Assembly: GCA_964036315.1 (NCBI GenBank)
Contig: OZ038498.1
Coordinates: forward strand, 10,045,861-10,109,860
Direction of reading: 5' to 3'
Source of the DNA: Acanthosepion esculentum
Lineage: Eukaryota; Mollusca; Cephalopoda; Sepiida; Sepiidae
DNA length: 64,000 bases
Part shown: piece after piece, positions 10,481 through 21,893 of the stretch
Position numbering within the stretch: position 1 is the stretch's first letter
How the letters are laid out: each line of letters begins with the position of its first letter
Position numbers and translations under genes: made by a program
The notes under the pieces: model-generated
Databases searched by the model: none
Told to the model about the DNA's origin: nothing
The model's input: the letters and a program-made list of their open reading frames with translations, nothing else

Positions 10481-10681
10481 TTGTCATCCACAGACAGACT
10501 GTTTCGCTGTTTCACAGCTCTTCAGTGTGGCTAGACGTCCGATTAACTCTGAATTTGCGTCCGTCGGAACTTCTCCCACTAAGCCGTCGGCAGGGATGAA
10601 GGTGAATTTTAGCGTGTTTATTTTTAGATTTAGATAAACACACAGTGACTGACAGTGACTCAATTCTGCCGAAGAGTCGCG

Positions 10682-10683
<2 letters not shown>

Positions 10684-10732
<49 letters not shown>
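10684..10732. repeat. (TA)n microsatellite
   Basis: Pure TA array. Confidence 0.97.
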
Positions 10733-10734
<2 letters not shown>

Positions 10735-11465
10735 ACTTACATGATGTAAAAACGCATCCATACATAGTAATATAGGTTTTTGGGACTTGATTGCAATACT
10801 CAAAATTATCGATCATATTTAGTTGATTATACTTTTATTTTATAATTTTTTGATTGCTTTTCACTCAACACGAAATACATTTCTACAACGAAAGCGGAAC
10901 CACATTCAGCCACCACATATCAAGATATAGTCTGTGAATACTATTAAGAAACATTTAATAAAAATGTACTGATTATTTATTTAATTTATTAATTAATTTA
11001 TTTATTCTATTCTATTATATTTTTTAACGAACTTCAATTTTTTGAACTGGAATCTTGAAATTAAAATTTATTTGTTAAATACGTGGCGTCATCATCATCG
11101 TCATCAGAATTGTTTCGACTTGAAGGCTCACTTTAAATCAGTATGGTTTATCATCTTCAGAGACTTTGTAAACAACTTTTTATCAATCACCTCTAAATAT
11201 GTGCTGTGCTAACTCACGAAAGTGCTATACGGTCTTCCAAGCACTTCAAGGCTTTACGGGTTATGATGGAGTTTTAATGACAGTTCTCTTAATGCCGTTG
11301 TTCAGTGTGTATACTATGGTTGTTTGCTGCATTCATAATAGGGGGATAGTAAGTGACATCGGGTATAAATTGCATCCCTTTTATAAGTTGGATGATGTGG
11401 GGGTATCTTTTACCAAATGTTTTAACTGTCTTCGATGGAATGAATCAAGTTTTTTTTCTTTGCCG
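10733..11465. other. Intergenic, no gene seen
   Basis: AT-rich sequence with only chance frames. No repeat family recognised. Confidence 0.4.
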
Positions 11466-11770
11466 TATTTACATTAGTCGGACTATTGTCCTCATCTTTG
11501 TCGCCATATTTGTCACAACGTTTCGGCCGTTGTACGCTCCGGCCTTCTTCAGGTGGTTGGAATTTCGAACCGAACCCTTTGTTTCGATCACTGGGGTAGA
11601 CTGTTCTAGTTTTGATGGATGTCAGTTATCAGTTATCTCCTGGTAATTTTCCCTCTGAAAGTTCTCCAGTGCCTGAACCGGGTATTGAACTCACACTCTT
11701 TGGGTCTGTCACTGGATCTAACCAACGCCTTTATCCACTGTACCATGTGTCCTTGAGGACATCTGGGTAT
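11466..11770 (-). mobile_element. tRNA-derived SINE, copy joined to a PLE 3' end
   Basis: Read on the minus strand, a tRNA-like head begins near 11770 (GGACACATGGTACAGTGGAT, an A-box-like stretch). A B-box-like GAGTTCAATACCCGG follows near 11690, then a unique body. The tail holds a hammerhead-like element: CTGAAGA (11552-11546), stem GGCCG/CGGCC, GAAAC (11524-11520). The end reads GGACAATAGTCCGAC. Other copies lie near 24290, 37112, 43828, 47755, 62828 and 63125. The copies are old and diverged. Confidence 0.8.
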
Positions 11771-12070
11771 GAATTTCTGAGTATTATAAACCTAATTTTT
11801 CAGCAACCATTTTTTACCAGTACTCATATTGCAATTTTGCTGTTATCATTGCATGTTTTTACCAGATCTCATATTGCAACTTTTTTGTTATCATTGCTGT
11901 TCTCTGGCACTCCTTATTACTGGTTCCCATATTGTATTTATTTTTATGCTTGGCCGACTCAGGAGATTTTTGTGGCCTAGCATATGTGCTGATTCCTTAA
12001 GTTTACGAATTTTCCAATGGTGTTCCCTGTCTATGATCTCAACCTGATCCCACAGGGGACGGTGATCTCC
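11771..12070 (-). pseudogene. Penelope-like element, extreme C-terminus and 3' UTR
   Basis: On the minus strand one frame from about 12062 reads PLWDQVEIIDREHHWKIRKL, continuing with KESAHMLG, LLSRPSIKINTIWEP and a double stop near 11900. This is the HW..R..KES....RPSI.IN.IWEP pattern of the PLE C-terminal tail. The same tail is at 63700-63960 and 24520-24722. Its 3' UTR leads into the tRNA-derived SINE at 11770 with the same junction as the copy at 24290-24722. Confidence 0.75.
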
Positions 12071-12079
12071 CTTCTCTCT

Positions 12080-12450
12080 CCATATTTTTTTTCTTTATCA
12101 TTCCTTATCAGTCTCTATGTTCCACAATGTCAACACTGGCTTTACTATCGCGTTGTACAATTTCACTCTTTTTCACTAACAATGTCTCGTCTAATCCATT
12201 ACTTCTTCAAAGTATTCATACTAGCGATTGATAACTATTTGCGTCTAACGATGCCCCCCAGCCTCTGCTAATAAATGTCCTAATTTCTTAATATTTCTCC
12301 ACCTTTCTGTTTCTATTTCCTCACTCCAATACTGTACGATCAGTTTTATCCTGGTTTACCTTCAGGTTTCTAATCAGAAATACAGTCTCATCTGCATTCA
12401 AAACTACCAGCTTCGTTCTTTCATTGGATGAATGCATTGCTTATTTTTCC
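12080..12450 (-). pseudogene. LINE RT fragment
   Basis: The minus-strand translation contains ERTKLVVLNADETVFLIRNL, then KVNQDKTDRTVLE and GNRNRKVEKY, resembling the thumb and post-RT region of a LINE. Stops and frameshifts are present. It is a partial relic with low information content. Confidence 0.45.
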
Positions 12451-13640
12451 AGATAGATTTGTTTTAGCAATTTGGTATTATGAGTGTTCAATATGGAAGA
12501 CATACTTTTTGATTTCATTTCTCATTCTTATGAGACTGTCGCCAAGATAAATATTGAAAACAAAACTACTTGCAGAGATCCTACGTTATTCTCGAACTTT
12601 TTATTTTAAACATCTCCAATTTTGATATCTAAACTTGCATTACTGGGTAGTAATCACACTATTCTGACTTAATGTTCACATAGGAAGCTTTCGAGAGTTT
12701 TGATGGGCTCTTTACGAATTATATTGTCGAAGTTCTGTTATAAATACCTTCATTTTTTCGTTCTGAATTTTTCTCTGCATTCCATATATGAATCCAGACA
12801 GTAATGCTTGTGTAGTGAACAAAACAAGATCTAGATTAAAAATTCGAATGCTAAGCACTGACTTATTGATTTTGTTAGAAATTAAAAAGACTCGAATTTA
12901 TAAACTTTGCTTAACACACACGCAAAAGCGATTCCAAAACAAAACTCGTGAAATTTCATACCTTGATGTGAAATCTTTTTCGGTCTATAGAAAACTAAGA
13001 AACATTTAAAAACAAAATTCAAATAATCCTCAATTCTCAGAAACAAATTCTTTTACGGACCTTTTCGCGAGCCGTCGCGAAGTTTGTTTGTCATCCAATG
13101 GAAAAAGCCCAAATCATATACGGGAGTGACTTCCCAAATGACCTTTTCAAGCCCCACAAACAAAATAAAAGACGGGCAAGTTCGCCTGTTACCAGAGATA
13201 AGGAGACGAGCGTATTAACAAGTCCCTTGACAAACGTCAAGAGGTCGTTATTATTATCTCTACGTTTCTCCTTCACCTCTTTTATACTTGATAAACGAAC
13301 GGAACATTTTAAGACTGAGCGATTACTTCAAAGACATTCCTACCATTCGATAACGCTCATACATACATGTATACATCCACACGTACTTTCCTGCCTACGT
13401 ACACATAAACTCATTCTTGCAAGGACTACTACGAACATTTTGACGACCTTATATCAACTAAAATACTTTAATTTTATTTGTAAAGACCTTAATTGATTTA
13501 TATGTATATAAATTTGTTGTTTCACTTTACAATTTGATTTTCTTGTTTCATACCCCTCTTATGGTGGGCTATCTAACTAACAAGGCCAAATCAAACTAAT
13601 CTGTTTCAACACTCATACACTGATAACCCACTATACTTGT
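12451..13640. other. Intergenic, no gene seen
   Basis: Short frames occur on both strands around 12788-13496 but none resembles a known protein. No RNA gene or repeat recognised. Confidence 0.4.
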
Positions 13641-15320
13641 ACTTCGATTTGCACGGTATGTACTCTGTAATTTTGGGAGATATCTTTCATAGCTAGGTTT
13701 AATTCTGTCGAGGGTAATGTTGGATAATATTTTTCGACTGAATAACAAGAGATTTACAGGTCTTCAAGTTTTTCACAGGACATTTTTGGTTTCCGTAGTT
13801 TCTGTAATGCGACTAGTGTTCGTGATGTTGATGATTTTCGAGCACTTCATTTAGTATTTCTCATATGAATTCCTGTACTTCTTTTAAAGCATATTTTACT
13901 AACGCTCTTGGTATATTTATCAGGGTTTGCTGTTCTGTCTTTGTTGAGTTTTTCACTAGCTTTTGTGACTTCTTCATCGATAATACATCTCACAAATTTC
14001 TTTAGTTGACCGATGTTGCTAGATACTGCTTGGACATTCTCATTATAGTAATGGTCTTTGAAATGACTTCTCACTGTTTTATGTTGTTCTTTAAGATTGG
14101 TGATATATTTCCCATCTTTGTCTTGAACGAATTGATCCTCGAACTTCTGATTTAACGTTTTTACTGCTTTGAATATTTATGATTCGGGATTGTAGGTGAT
14201 TTGAAGAATTATTTCAAGTTCAAAGCAAGACAAACAGTTTAATAGTCAAAATACAATAAAGTCCAAGTTCAAAACAAGACAAACTGTTTCATAATCAAAA
14301 ACATTGTAAAATCCAAGTTCAAAGCAAGACAAACTGTTTGATAATCAAAAACACTGCAAAATCCAAGTTCAAAGCAAGACAAACTGTTTGATAATCAAAA
14401 ACACTGTAAAATCCAAGTTCAAAGCAAGACAAACTGTTTGATAATCAAAAACACTGTAAAATCCAAGTTCAAAGCAAGACAAACTGTTTGATAATCAAAA
14501 ACACTGCAAAATCCAGGTTCAAAGCAAGACAAACTGTTTGATAATCAAAAACACTGTAAAATCCAAGGGGTGTGCAGAAGGAAATGCTGCAATCAAGAAT
14601 CGTACGTCCAATATCAAGAAATCCCAGCACACGTCCTTCCGCTATCAATCCACTATGCCGTTCAAACCGTCTGATTAAAAAAAAAGACAGTGTCCTGAAG
14701 AAATATGCTCTTCGTTCATATCAGTTACATGCACGGGCATGCAAATCAACAACAGTTTTTTTTAAAAGTCTTTGTCTCGGACATGCGTCATGACGGAATT
14801 ACAAATGGCGACCATGACCGCCTCCCTTCGTTCTCACTTCACTACAGGGATGAAGATTTTCAATGCCTCTGATTCTTTTCATCAATTTCTTTGTTTTCTT
14901 TACCATTCTTCTTCAATAATCGACTCCGTTGATGTCGCACCTCTTTGATTTTTTCTGTATCATTTCATGATGATATTATCAAATCTGATTTTCTTTTTCA
15001 CCTGTGACATCTTTTCGATTTCATCATTATAAGCTCTGTTGGTGTTTACTGTAGTTTTATAACCAATAATTACTTCTGATTTTCTTATTACGTTGACAGC
15101 TTCGTTGCAAGTCTCTGGAACATTGGTATACATAAACCTTTCCTTCTCATGCTGCTATCTAATCACTGGTTCATGAAAGCGGGCAACATTGATGAGCTAT
15201 GACGCTTTTACTTTTTTGTTTCTGTGAAGGAAGTGTGTCGCCATCTTTATTCTGATCAAAACTAACCTATGATCACTATTAACTTGACTGCCTGAATATT
15301 ATCAAGCATTTTGCTACACG
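13640..15320 (-). pseudogene. RTE-like LINE relic split by a minisatellite
   Basis: On the minus strand the order is endonuclease end, linker, RT start. At 15290-15210 is SDHRLVLIRIKM, the conserved SDH end of the APE-type endonuclease. At 15130-14990 is the linker with NRAYNDEIEKMSQVKKKIRF. At 14050-13900 is the RT entry region (EEVTKASEKLNKDRTANPDK). Stops and frame changes are common. A 50-bp minisatellite occupies 14215-14566 between linker and RT. I infer an RTE-like LINE from the general pattern; the clade is uncertain. Confidence 0.6.
14215..14566 (+). repeat. Minisatellite, 50-bp unit
   Basis: Seven tandem copies of a 50-bp unit (CCAAGTTCAAAGCAAGACAA, then ACTGTTTGATAATCAAAAAC and ACTGTAAAAT). 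The last five are almost identical, the first two more diverged. Confidence 0.93.
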
Positions 15321-16850
15321 TTTTTCACCATCTCTAAAATAAACGGACAATAAATATTACCAGCCAATCAGAAAGCTTTCGTGGTCAGTAACAAAAGAAA
15401 CAAATAAATAATAATACCAAGGAGACCAAAATTTCCCCATTTCTAAAAATAGATAGTTCGACCAACCAATCAGAAAGGTTCCATAAACTGGATATAATAT
15501 AATAAGGTGATCTGAGGTGTGTCCGAATTCTTGGCCCGGCACTCAATTATAACTGGTTGGTTGCTGCACCAGATATAACAGGGTGGACTGGTTAATTTGT
15601 CAGTATCAGCCGACTATGTAATGCTCGGGACCAAAGCCGGTAGATTTCTCTGTTTCGCTTCACTTGAACAAAGTTAAGCCTTTCCAGTTCCACCTGTGTC
15701 TGTTTGACGGCAGTCGTCAGTAGATGAACCCAAATGCTGATGTTGTGTCCGTTCAGAAAATCAATGAAATCGGTCTCCTGCAGAGTGTTGTATTTTCTTC
15801 ACTTCTGTTTGCTGTTTACGGTCGAGCATTGGTGGTCAGCTTGAGCGGGGAAAAGTTATTTGATAAACGAATTAAACGCATTCTCTAAAGTTAACAGAAT
15901 TTAATTTGAAGTGGAAAAAATAAATCTACGGAAATTGACTACTACGAAATGGCGCAATGAGGGTTCTCTCTATTCATTGTGTCTGTGTGTTCGGCGAAAT
16001 GTAGGTGTCTTTTCGAATGTTCGCTTGCTTATATAAGGAGATCTCTCGATAACAATGATTAATAACTTTACTTTCTAGTGAGTCTTTAGAAAATGACAAT
16101 TTACAATGCTCATAGCTCGTGTTTTATTATCTTTATTTTCTCTTTTATATTAACCAGATGAATTTCTTACTGGTGAAAGATTCCTCGCTAGAAAATCAAA
16201 ATAATGATAAATTATAAAAATTGCAGACGATTGTCTGAGAAAAAGGACATCTTGTTTCTCTCTAGTCCACAGCTTCAAATTAATTTTGTCCTTACCAGTT
16301 TTCAAACCTTGTACTAACTTTTTTAAACACTGTAACCACCCTGGTGGAGTTAATAAAAACATATCCAAATGTCACCTATTAGCACACCAACACTGTTATG
16401 GTCGAAAGTTATGTCACACTGATATCTGCACTTGAAAATACATTGTTACTCTTAATTTATCTGCTATCAACATAATTTCTCATTTCCTTCTTCTATTTTC
16501 TGGTTCAAGTTTCGCCCCCCCCCCCACGAAGCTTGTGTTGAATTTACCAAACCATGTTTTAATTTTCTATTTAAATTTTAATCCTCAAACGCCATTTTTA
16601 CATTTCTACTTATTTCAGAGACGTTATCCGGTTACAATAAGGCTGCGATCCAATGGGAAAGAGATCCTCTTCAAAGCGGATCTATAGAAAATCAAACTCA
16701 AATCAGAGTCGATAAATTAAGTTTGTCCATTTTCTGATGCAGTTGTAATCGAAACATAGGCAGAGACGAAATAAGATATTTGCACGACTAGCTGGCGACC
16801 TGAAACGGTTAAATTGTACTTTGCTTCATTCAAGCTGCGGCTATAACATT
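15321..16850. other. Intergenic, no gene seen
   Basis: CCAATCAGAAAG appears twice (15361 and 15465) about 100 bp apart, a local duplication. A run of C occurs at 16516-16524. No gene or known repeat was recognised. Confidence 0.4.
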
Positions 16851-16851
16851 T

Positions 16852-16888
16852 GGATACATACATACATACATACATACATACATACATT
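16852..16888. repeat. (CATA)n microsatellite
   Basis: Nine or so tandem CATA tetranucleotides. Confidence 0.95.
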
Positions 16889-16894
16889 TATACA

Positions 16895-16954
16895 GGTAAA
16901 AGACAATAGGAAAACTGTAATATTAGCCGACGCGTTTTCCTATTGTCTTTTACC
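16895..16954. repeat. Perfect 21-bp inverted repeat
   Basis: GGTAAAAGACAATAGGAAAAC (16895-16915) and its exact reverse complement (16934-16954) flank an 18-bp loop. It sits beside the CATA array, as other hairpins in this window sit beside microsatellites. Confidence 0.85.
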
Positions 16955-17490
16955 ATTATAAATATTGTCTTTTTCTACAGATTAACTCTGGGGAATTTTT
17001 CACATACACATACACATTTACTTCCTTCTGGGCTCTTTCTCTGTCTCTCTAATATGCGTCAGGACTTTTACCCTTGACCTCTTGAAACTTCAACTTTCAC
17101 CTCATCCTTCTGTATATTGTGTATATAAAGATTTATTTTGTGTTTATCCAAACTCTGTGCATTTTCTTTTATTCATTACACAAGGCTAGTATAGACCCAA
17201 ACAAGCCAAATACATTGATATATTGTGGGAACGGATATTATCAGAAGATAACCTAATAACTCCCATAAGTGATAACTATACTCTATATGTTCCCCTGTTA
17301 TTATGTGCCTTACCGAATGTTTGGAAGAACTTTTTACAATAAACAAACTGTGGATGTTAGAAAATTCCGCTAACATCTGCCTGTTTATATTTTGGATATT
17401 TCTGGACCTGTTTCGCTCTTTGTTTTCCCAACTTTTGCATTGAAGTGCCTGCGATTGGAAGAGGTGAAGAATTTGTTTTAGAATATTTCT
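16955..17490. other. Intergenic, no gene seen
   Basis: No convincing coding or RNA signal. Confidence 0.4.
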
Positions 17491-17499
17491 TTTTATTTT

Positions 17500-18020
17500 G
17501 CAGATTGTATTATCGATGTTTTATTTTGCTGATTGTATTACCGATATTTTATTTTGTTCATTGTATTACTGGTGTCTTATTTTGCTGATTGTATTACCGA
17601 CGTTTTGCTGATTGCATTACCGATGCCTCTTCTGATTGTATTACTGATGTGTTTGCTGATTGTATCACCGATGTCTTATTTTGCTGATTGTATTACTGAT
17701 ATATTATTTTGCTGATTGCATTACCGATATTTTTTGCTGATTCGTGTTACTGATGTTTTATTTTGTTTATTGTATTACCGGTGTCTTATTTTGCTGATTG
17801 TATTACCGACGTTTTGCTGATTGTTTTACCGATGTTTTATTTTGCTGATTGCATTAACGATGCCTCTGCTGATTGTATTACTGATGTTTTTGTTGATTGT
17901 ATCACCGATGTCTTATTTTGCTGATTGTATTACCGATATATTATTTTGTTGATTGCATTACTGATATTTTTTGTTGATTCGTATTACTGATGTTTTATTT
18001 TGCTGATTGTATTACTTGTT
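17500..18020 (+). repeat. Minisatellite with higher-order structure
   Basis: Diverged short units of TTTGCTGATTGTATTACCGA type, about 18-28 bp. Blocks near 17541-17770 and 17770-18000 repeat the same order of variants, suggesting a higher-order unit of about 230 bp. The hydrophobic frame at 17533-17715 is a repeat artefact. Confidence 0.8.
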
Positions 18021-18621
18021 AGGCAGGGTTTGTTTGGTCGTATTTGAAGATTTGTAATTTCAGTTTGAATGCATTCATATTCTCATTTGTCTTGAACTGT
18101 AAAACTGATACTTTCCAATCTCTATAGATGTTATTCTTCCATTTGGCATTGATGAGAAAACCATTTCCAACATGGCAACCCTTATAATTTGAAAAGCAAC
18201 ATTTCTAATCCCTAGCATTCCATTTTATATTCGCTTTATTTCGTTTCATATTTTTTATATTTAAAGAAATTAACATTGTGAAATATTAATAACAAAGATA
18301 ATATTTCTAAAAATTATTGTAATACTTATTAAAATGGATGATTATTTTCATATGTAATTATATTTATTGATTTACTTATAGTTATATATTTAATATACTA
18401 AATTTGGTTTTATATGGAAAAGTAGGTAGTTGTTAATGTCTTATTTTCTTAGAAATTATTTTTTTATTTAGCAATTCATTTTTATTTTTCAAAGCAATTA
18501 TTACTATTTCTACATCTCAACATAACTTGCAGCTATTACTCTTGATATTGTAATGATATACGTTTTTATGACTCCTTATTTAATATTTGCAGCGATATCT
18601 TTTCATATATATAAATACATG

Positions 18622-18624
<3 letters not shown>
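18021..18624. other. AT-rich intergenic, no gene seen
   Basis: Very AT-rich. No features recognised. Confidence 0.4.

Positions 18625-18670
<46 letters not shown>
18625..18670. repeat. (TA)n microsatellite
   Basis: TA array preceded by TACATGCATACATA. Confidence 0.95.
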
Positions 18671-18673
<3 letters not shown>

Positions 18674-18894
18674 AGTGATATAAACAAATTTTTACTACGT
18701 TAATAAAGCATCGATTAAAATATAAATAAATATATAAGATAAGAAATAAAAAAAAAATAAAACGAGCAAAGTAATTCAACCCAAATAAATAAATAAACAA
18801 ATAAACGACTTCTGGTAAAATAACCGCCAAAACAAACTACCCACAATGCACCACTGACCCGTATATATAAATAACCGAGAAAAAAAACAACACT

Positions 18895-19039
18895 CGTGGC
18901 CTGGCGGTTGCGTCTAGCATGAAACAACCTGTCACCTCTAAGTGTTGACGTCAATGTTCACTTTCATATTTACACACGCTCTACCTCTGATATTGATCCC
19001 TTTATCCCATAAATACAGCACACAAGAGTATATTTCTTC

Positions 19040-19045
<6 letters not shown>
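18895..19045 (+). repeat. Dispersed hammerhead-type repeat, copy 3
   Basis: Matches copies 1, 2 and 4 and ends TATATTTCTTCA at the next TA array. The ribozyme-like segment is at 18901-18933: CTGGCGG in place of CTGATGA (two core purines changed), then GCGTCTAGCAT, GAAAC, and CTGTC with the GTC triplet kept. Stem I can still pair (CACT with AGTG, GG with CC). Probably inactive. Confidence 0.75.
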
Positions 19046-19075
<30 letters not shown>

Positions 19076-19105
19076 TAGATAGAGAGATAGATAGAGAGAG
19101 AGAGA
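19041..19105. repeat. (TA)n then (GATA/GA)n
   Basis: TA array to about 19072, followed by GATA and GAGA units. Confidence 0.93.
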
Positions 19106-19182
19106 TGATGATGATTATATTCGTAGAACATGGTGGAAAGTGCACAATATCAGTGATAGAGCTAACATAATCCTTTGTATGG

Positions 19183-19291
19183 ATATGAATTTGTGACCCT
19201 GGGATTCACGCTTTTGCGATCATCAGACAAACACCACTCAGTTTTATCTGATGATCGCAAAAGCGTGAAATCCAGGATCACAAATTCATAT
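19183..19291. repeat. Palindrome carrying a hammerhead-type ribozyme
   Basis: Arms of about 45 bp (19183-19227 and 19247-19291), with an 18-bp spacer and few mismatches. The right arm on the plus strand holds an intact hammerhead core; the left arm on the minus strand holds the same core with GAAT in place of GAAA. Confidence 0.85.
19240..19291 (+). ncRNA. Candidate hammerhead ribozyme
   Basis: CTGATGA (19248-19254), stem II CGC/GCG with an AAAA loop, GAAA (19267-19270), a stem III pairing ATC with GAT around CAG, then C (19279) at the cleavage position with U before it (AUC triplet). Stem I: TTTTAT upstream can pair with ACAAAT downstream with one mismatch. All conserved core nucleotides of the hammerhead family are present. 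Confidence 0.6.
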
Positions 19292-19300
19292 ACGTACAAC

Positions 19301-19304
<4 letters not shown>

Positions 19305-19371
<67 letters not shown>
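19305..19371. repeat. (TA)n then (TG)n
   Basis: TA array to about 19355, then a short TG array. Confidence 0.95.
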
Positions 19372-19534
19372 AATTGCATGATTTAATATACGCATGTTTG
19401 CATTTTTAATCACAATGTGAATATTTTCATTTTGTATTATATATTTAAATATATTTTCACTTTATTCATTTATATTTATACATCAATAGATCATATATAT
19501 TTTTCGTTTTTGATTTAAATTTAATTTAACATTG

Positions 19535-20395
19535 AAAATATGTCGAAATTTTTAGGTTCTACGTCGAAAGTGAGAAAGCTTGAAATATGTCGAAATTTTT
19601 AGTTTCTACGTCGAAAGTGGGAAAGCTTGAAAATATGTCGAAATCTTTAGGTTCTACGCCGAAAGTGAGAAAGCTTGAAAATATGTCGAAATTTTTAGGT
19701 TCTACGTCGAAAGTGGGAAAGCTTGAAAATATGTCGAAATTTTTAGGTTCTACGTCGAAAATGGGAAAGCTTGAAAATATGTCGAAATCTTTAGGTTCTA
19801 TGTCGAAAGTGGGAAAGCTTGAAAATATGTCGAAATTTTTAGGTTCTACGCCGAAAGTGGGAAAGCTTGAAAATATGTCGAAATTTTTAGGTTCTACGTC
19901 GAAAGTGGGAAAGCTTGAAAATATGTCGAAATTTTTAGGTTCTACGTCGAAAGTGAGAAAGCTTGAAAATATGTCGAAATTTTTAGGTTCTACGTCGAAA
20001 GTGGGAAAGCTTGAAAATATGTCGAAATTTTTAGGTTCTACGCCGAAAGTGGGAAAGCTTGAAAATATGTCGAAATTTTTAGGTTCTATGTCGAAAGTGG
20101 GAAAGCTTGAAAATATGTCGATATTTTTAGGTTCTATGTCGAAAGTGGGAAAGCTTGAAAATATGTCGAAATTTTTAGGTTCTACGTCGAAAGTGGGAAA
20201 GCTTGAAAATATGTCGAAATCTTTAGGTTCTATGTCGAAAGTGGGAAAGCTTGAAAATATGTCGAAATTTTTAGGTTCTACGCCGAAAGTGGGAAAGCTT
20301 GAAAATATGTCGAAATTTTTAGGTTCTACGTCGAAAGTGAGAAAGCTTGAAAATATGTCTAAATTTTTAGGTTCTATGTCGAAAGTGAGAAAGAA
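19535..20395 (+). repeat. Minisatellite, 48-bp unit, about 17-18 copies
   Basis: The unit is TTGAAAATATGTCGAAATTT, then TTAGGTTCTACGTCGAAAGT and GGGAAAGC. As 48 is divisible by 3, the array stays open on both strands: plus repeats MSKFLGSTSKVGKLEN, minus repeats a 16-residue FDIFSSFPTFDVEPKN type. Copies differ at a few fixed positions (TTT/CTT, ACG/ATG, TCG/CCG, GGG/GAG). No start context, splice signal or similarity supports a real protein on either strand. Confidence 0.93.
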
Positions 20396-20977
20396 ATTCC
20401 AAGTTTGCGTAAGCAAGATTACAATATCACATATTATCATTGATATATGTATTTGAAGTGTGTAGTCCGACTGAATTTTAATTTAACCTGCGCAACAGAA
20501 AACTATTTTATTTGAAGCAAAATTAAATTATTTTGGTTTCCCGCTTTATTCCTCCCACACAAATGCACACACGCGCCACGCACGTGTATCTTACTGCAGA
20601 CAGAGGTTGTGAAACATAGCGACACACGAAGAACCAGGCACGAAAAAAATATTCATGACCTTAGTTAAGAATTGCCGTTGTTGGATCTGATTGAAAGGTT
20701 TCGTTTCATGCCGTTTGCAATACGTCGCAAGTTTCGTCTATTTTATTTCATTTTACATGCAATGTGTCTGTTAGCTGACTACTTCTTCGAAGAATCCGAG
20801 ATATGTAACCATTGTCTCGAGTAATGTCTGTTGATATTTAACAGCGATTGTTAGGCAGGAAAACGACACACACTCGGGCACGCGCGCACAGACACGCACA
20901 GACACACGTGTGTGCGCGCACTCATATATACACACACGTATACGAAGAGAGAAAAACAAGACAAAGAATGGAAAGAA

Positions 20978-20981
<4 letters not shown>
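20396..20981. other. Intergenic, no gene seen
   Basis: A CA/CG-rich alternating purine-pyrimidine stretch lies at about 20864-20940. No gene recognised. Confidence 0.4.

Positions 20982-21033
<52 letters not shown>
20982..21033. repeat. (TA)n then (GA)n
   Basis: TA array followed by a GA array. Confidence 0.95.
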
Positions 21034-21194
21034 TGTGTGTATGGGGGGGATAAATTATTATTCAAACATATATTGTTAAATATAACAGATAACGAATGTC
21101 TATTACGTTTGATCAGGAGCCGTTCTAAACTATACGAATAGAAGGGTCCATGATCAAACATAACAGACATTTGTTGTCTGTTATATTTAATAAC

Positions 21195-21295
21195 ATATTT
21201 TATGTTTGTGGTGTGGTGTAATGGTTAGCAAGCTTGTCTCGCTAAAACGTTTACGACAGAATAGTGAGTTCGATCCTCACTGAGTGCCCCATACA
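21195..21295 (+). mobile_element. tRNA-derived SINE head
   Basis: An A-box-like TGGTGTAATGG (21214-21224) and a B-box-like AGTTCGATCC (21267-21276) are separated by about 43 bp, as in tRNA genes. The ends do not pair as an acceptor stem, so this is a tRNA-derived SINE promoter rather than a working tRNA gene. Its first 30 or so bp recur in the spacer of the palindrome at 21797-22046. Confidence 0.65.
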
Positions 21296-21520
21296 TTTGA
21301 CCTCATGCCACATCTAAGTTACTCTTAAAAAAACAATATATATATATGACGAAAAGATCATTATCAAATATTACAATTTTCGTGGGAAGAGCTTCTTAGT
21401 CTAGCCAAATTATCGTAAATTGGCACTCCTTTCAGATGTGTAATTAGGTATATAGATGCATATATGCGCGCGCGCACACACACACACACATGTGCGCACA
21501 CATATAGATATATATATAAA

Positions 21521-21893
21521 TACAGGGTTACCCCAAAAAACGGTAATTTTTTAAGTGCGTATTGCCAGACATGAGCAAGTGGCAATGCTGCAAGACAGTG
21601 ACCTCGAGCAAGTAAACATTTCGCCATTTTAGTAACGAGAATTAAATTCACAGTATCCCTGCTGAGATGTTGCAGCAGTCAATGAGGAATCTCAACAGCA
21701 GATTTCAAGAATGCATTCGTACAGGAGGGCGCCGTCTACAGGACGTAATTTAAAAAAAATGAAAATTCCATCATTGTTTCTTAAATGGCATGTTTCAAGG
21801 TTTCAATTACTATGAATTAAATATTTTTCTTCCATCACTCTTGGTTTTATTGGATTGTTAAAAAGTTCCCGTTTTTTGGGGTCACCCGATATA
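21521..21893 (+). mobile_element. Mariner-like DNA transposon remnant
   Basis: The left end CAGGGTTACCCCAAAAAACGG and the right end CGTTTTTTGGGGTCACCCG are inverted repeats. The interior keeps only the transposase C-terminus: PAEMLQQSMRNLNSRFQECI, then RTGGRRLQDVI and a stop, the pattern seen at the end of this mariner-like transposase type. The rest is deleted, so it is non-autonomous. Confidence 0.7.

Noticed and set aside
12788..13496. Two adjacent frames of 73 and 132 residues as a host exon pair
   Set aside because: No similarity to known proteins and no convincing splice sites at the edges.
16895..16954. Rho-independent terminator
   Set aside because: A strong hairpin, but this is eukaryotic sequence beside a microsatellite, without a T run or upstream gene.
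19559..20456. Repeat proteins of 289 and 293 residues on opposite strands
   Set aside because: A 48-bp minisatellite stays open on both strands automatically; no other evidence of a gene.
21203..21292. A functional tRNA gene
   Set aside because: A and B boxes are good but the ends do not form an acceptor stem; a tRNA-derived SINE head fits better.
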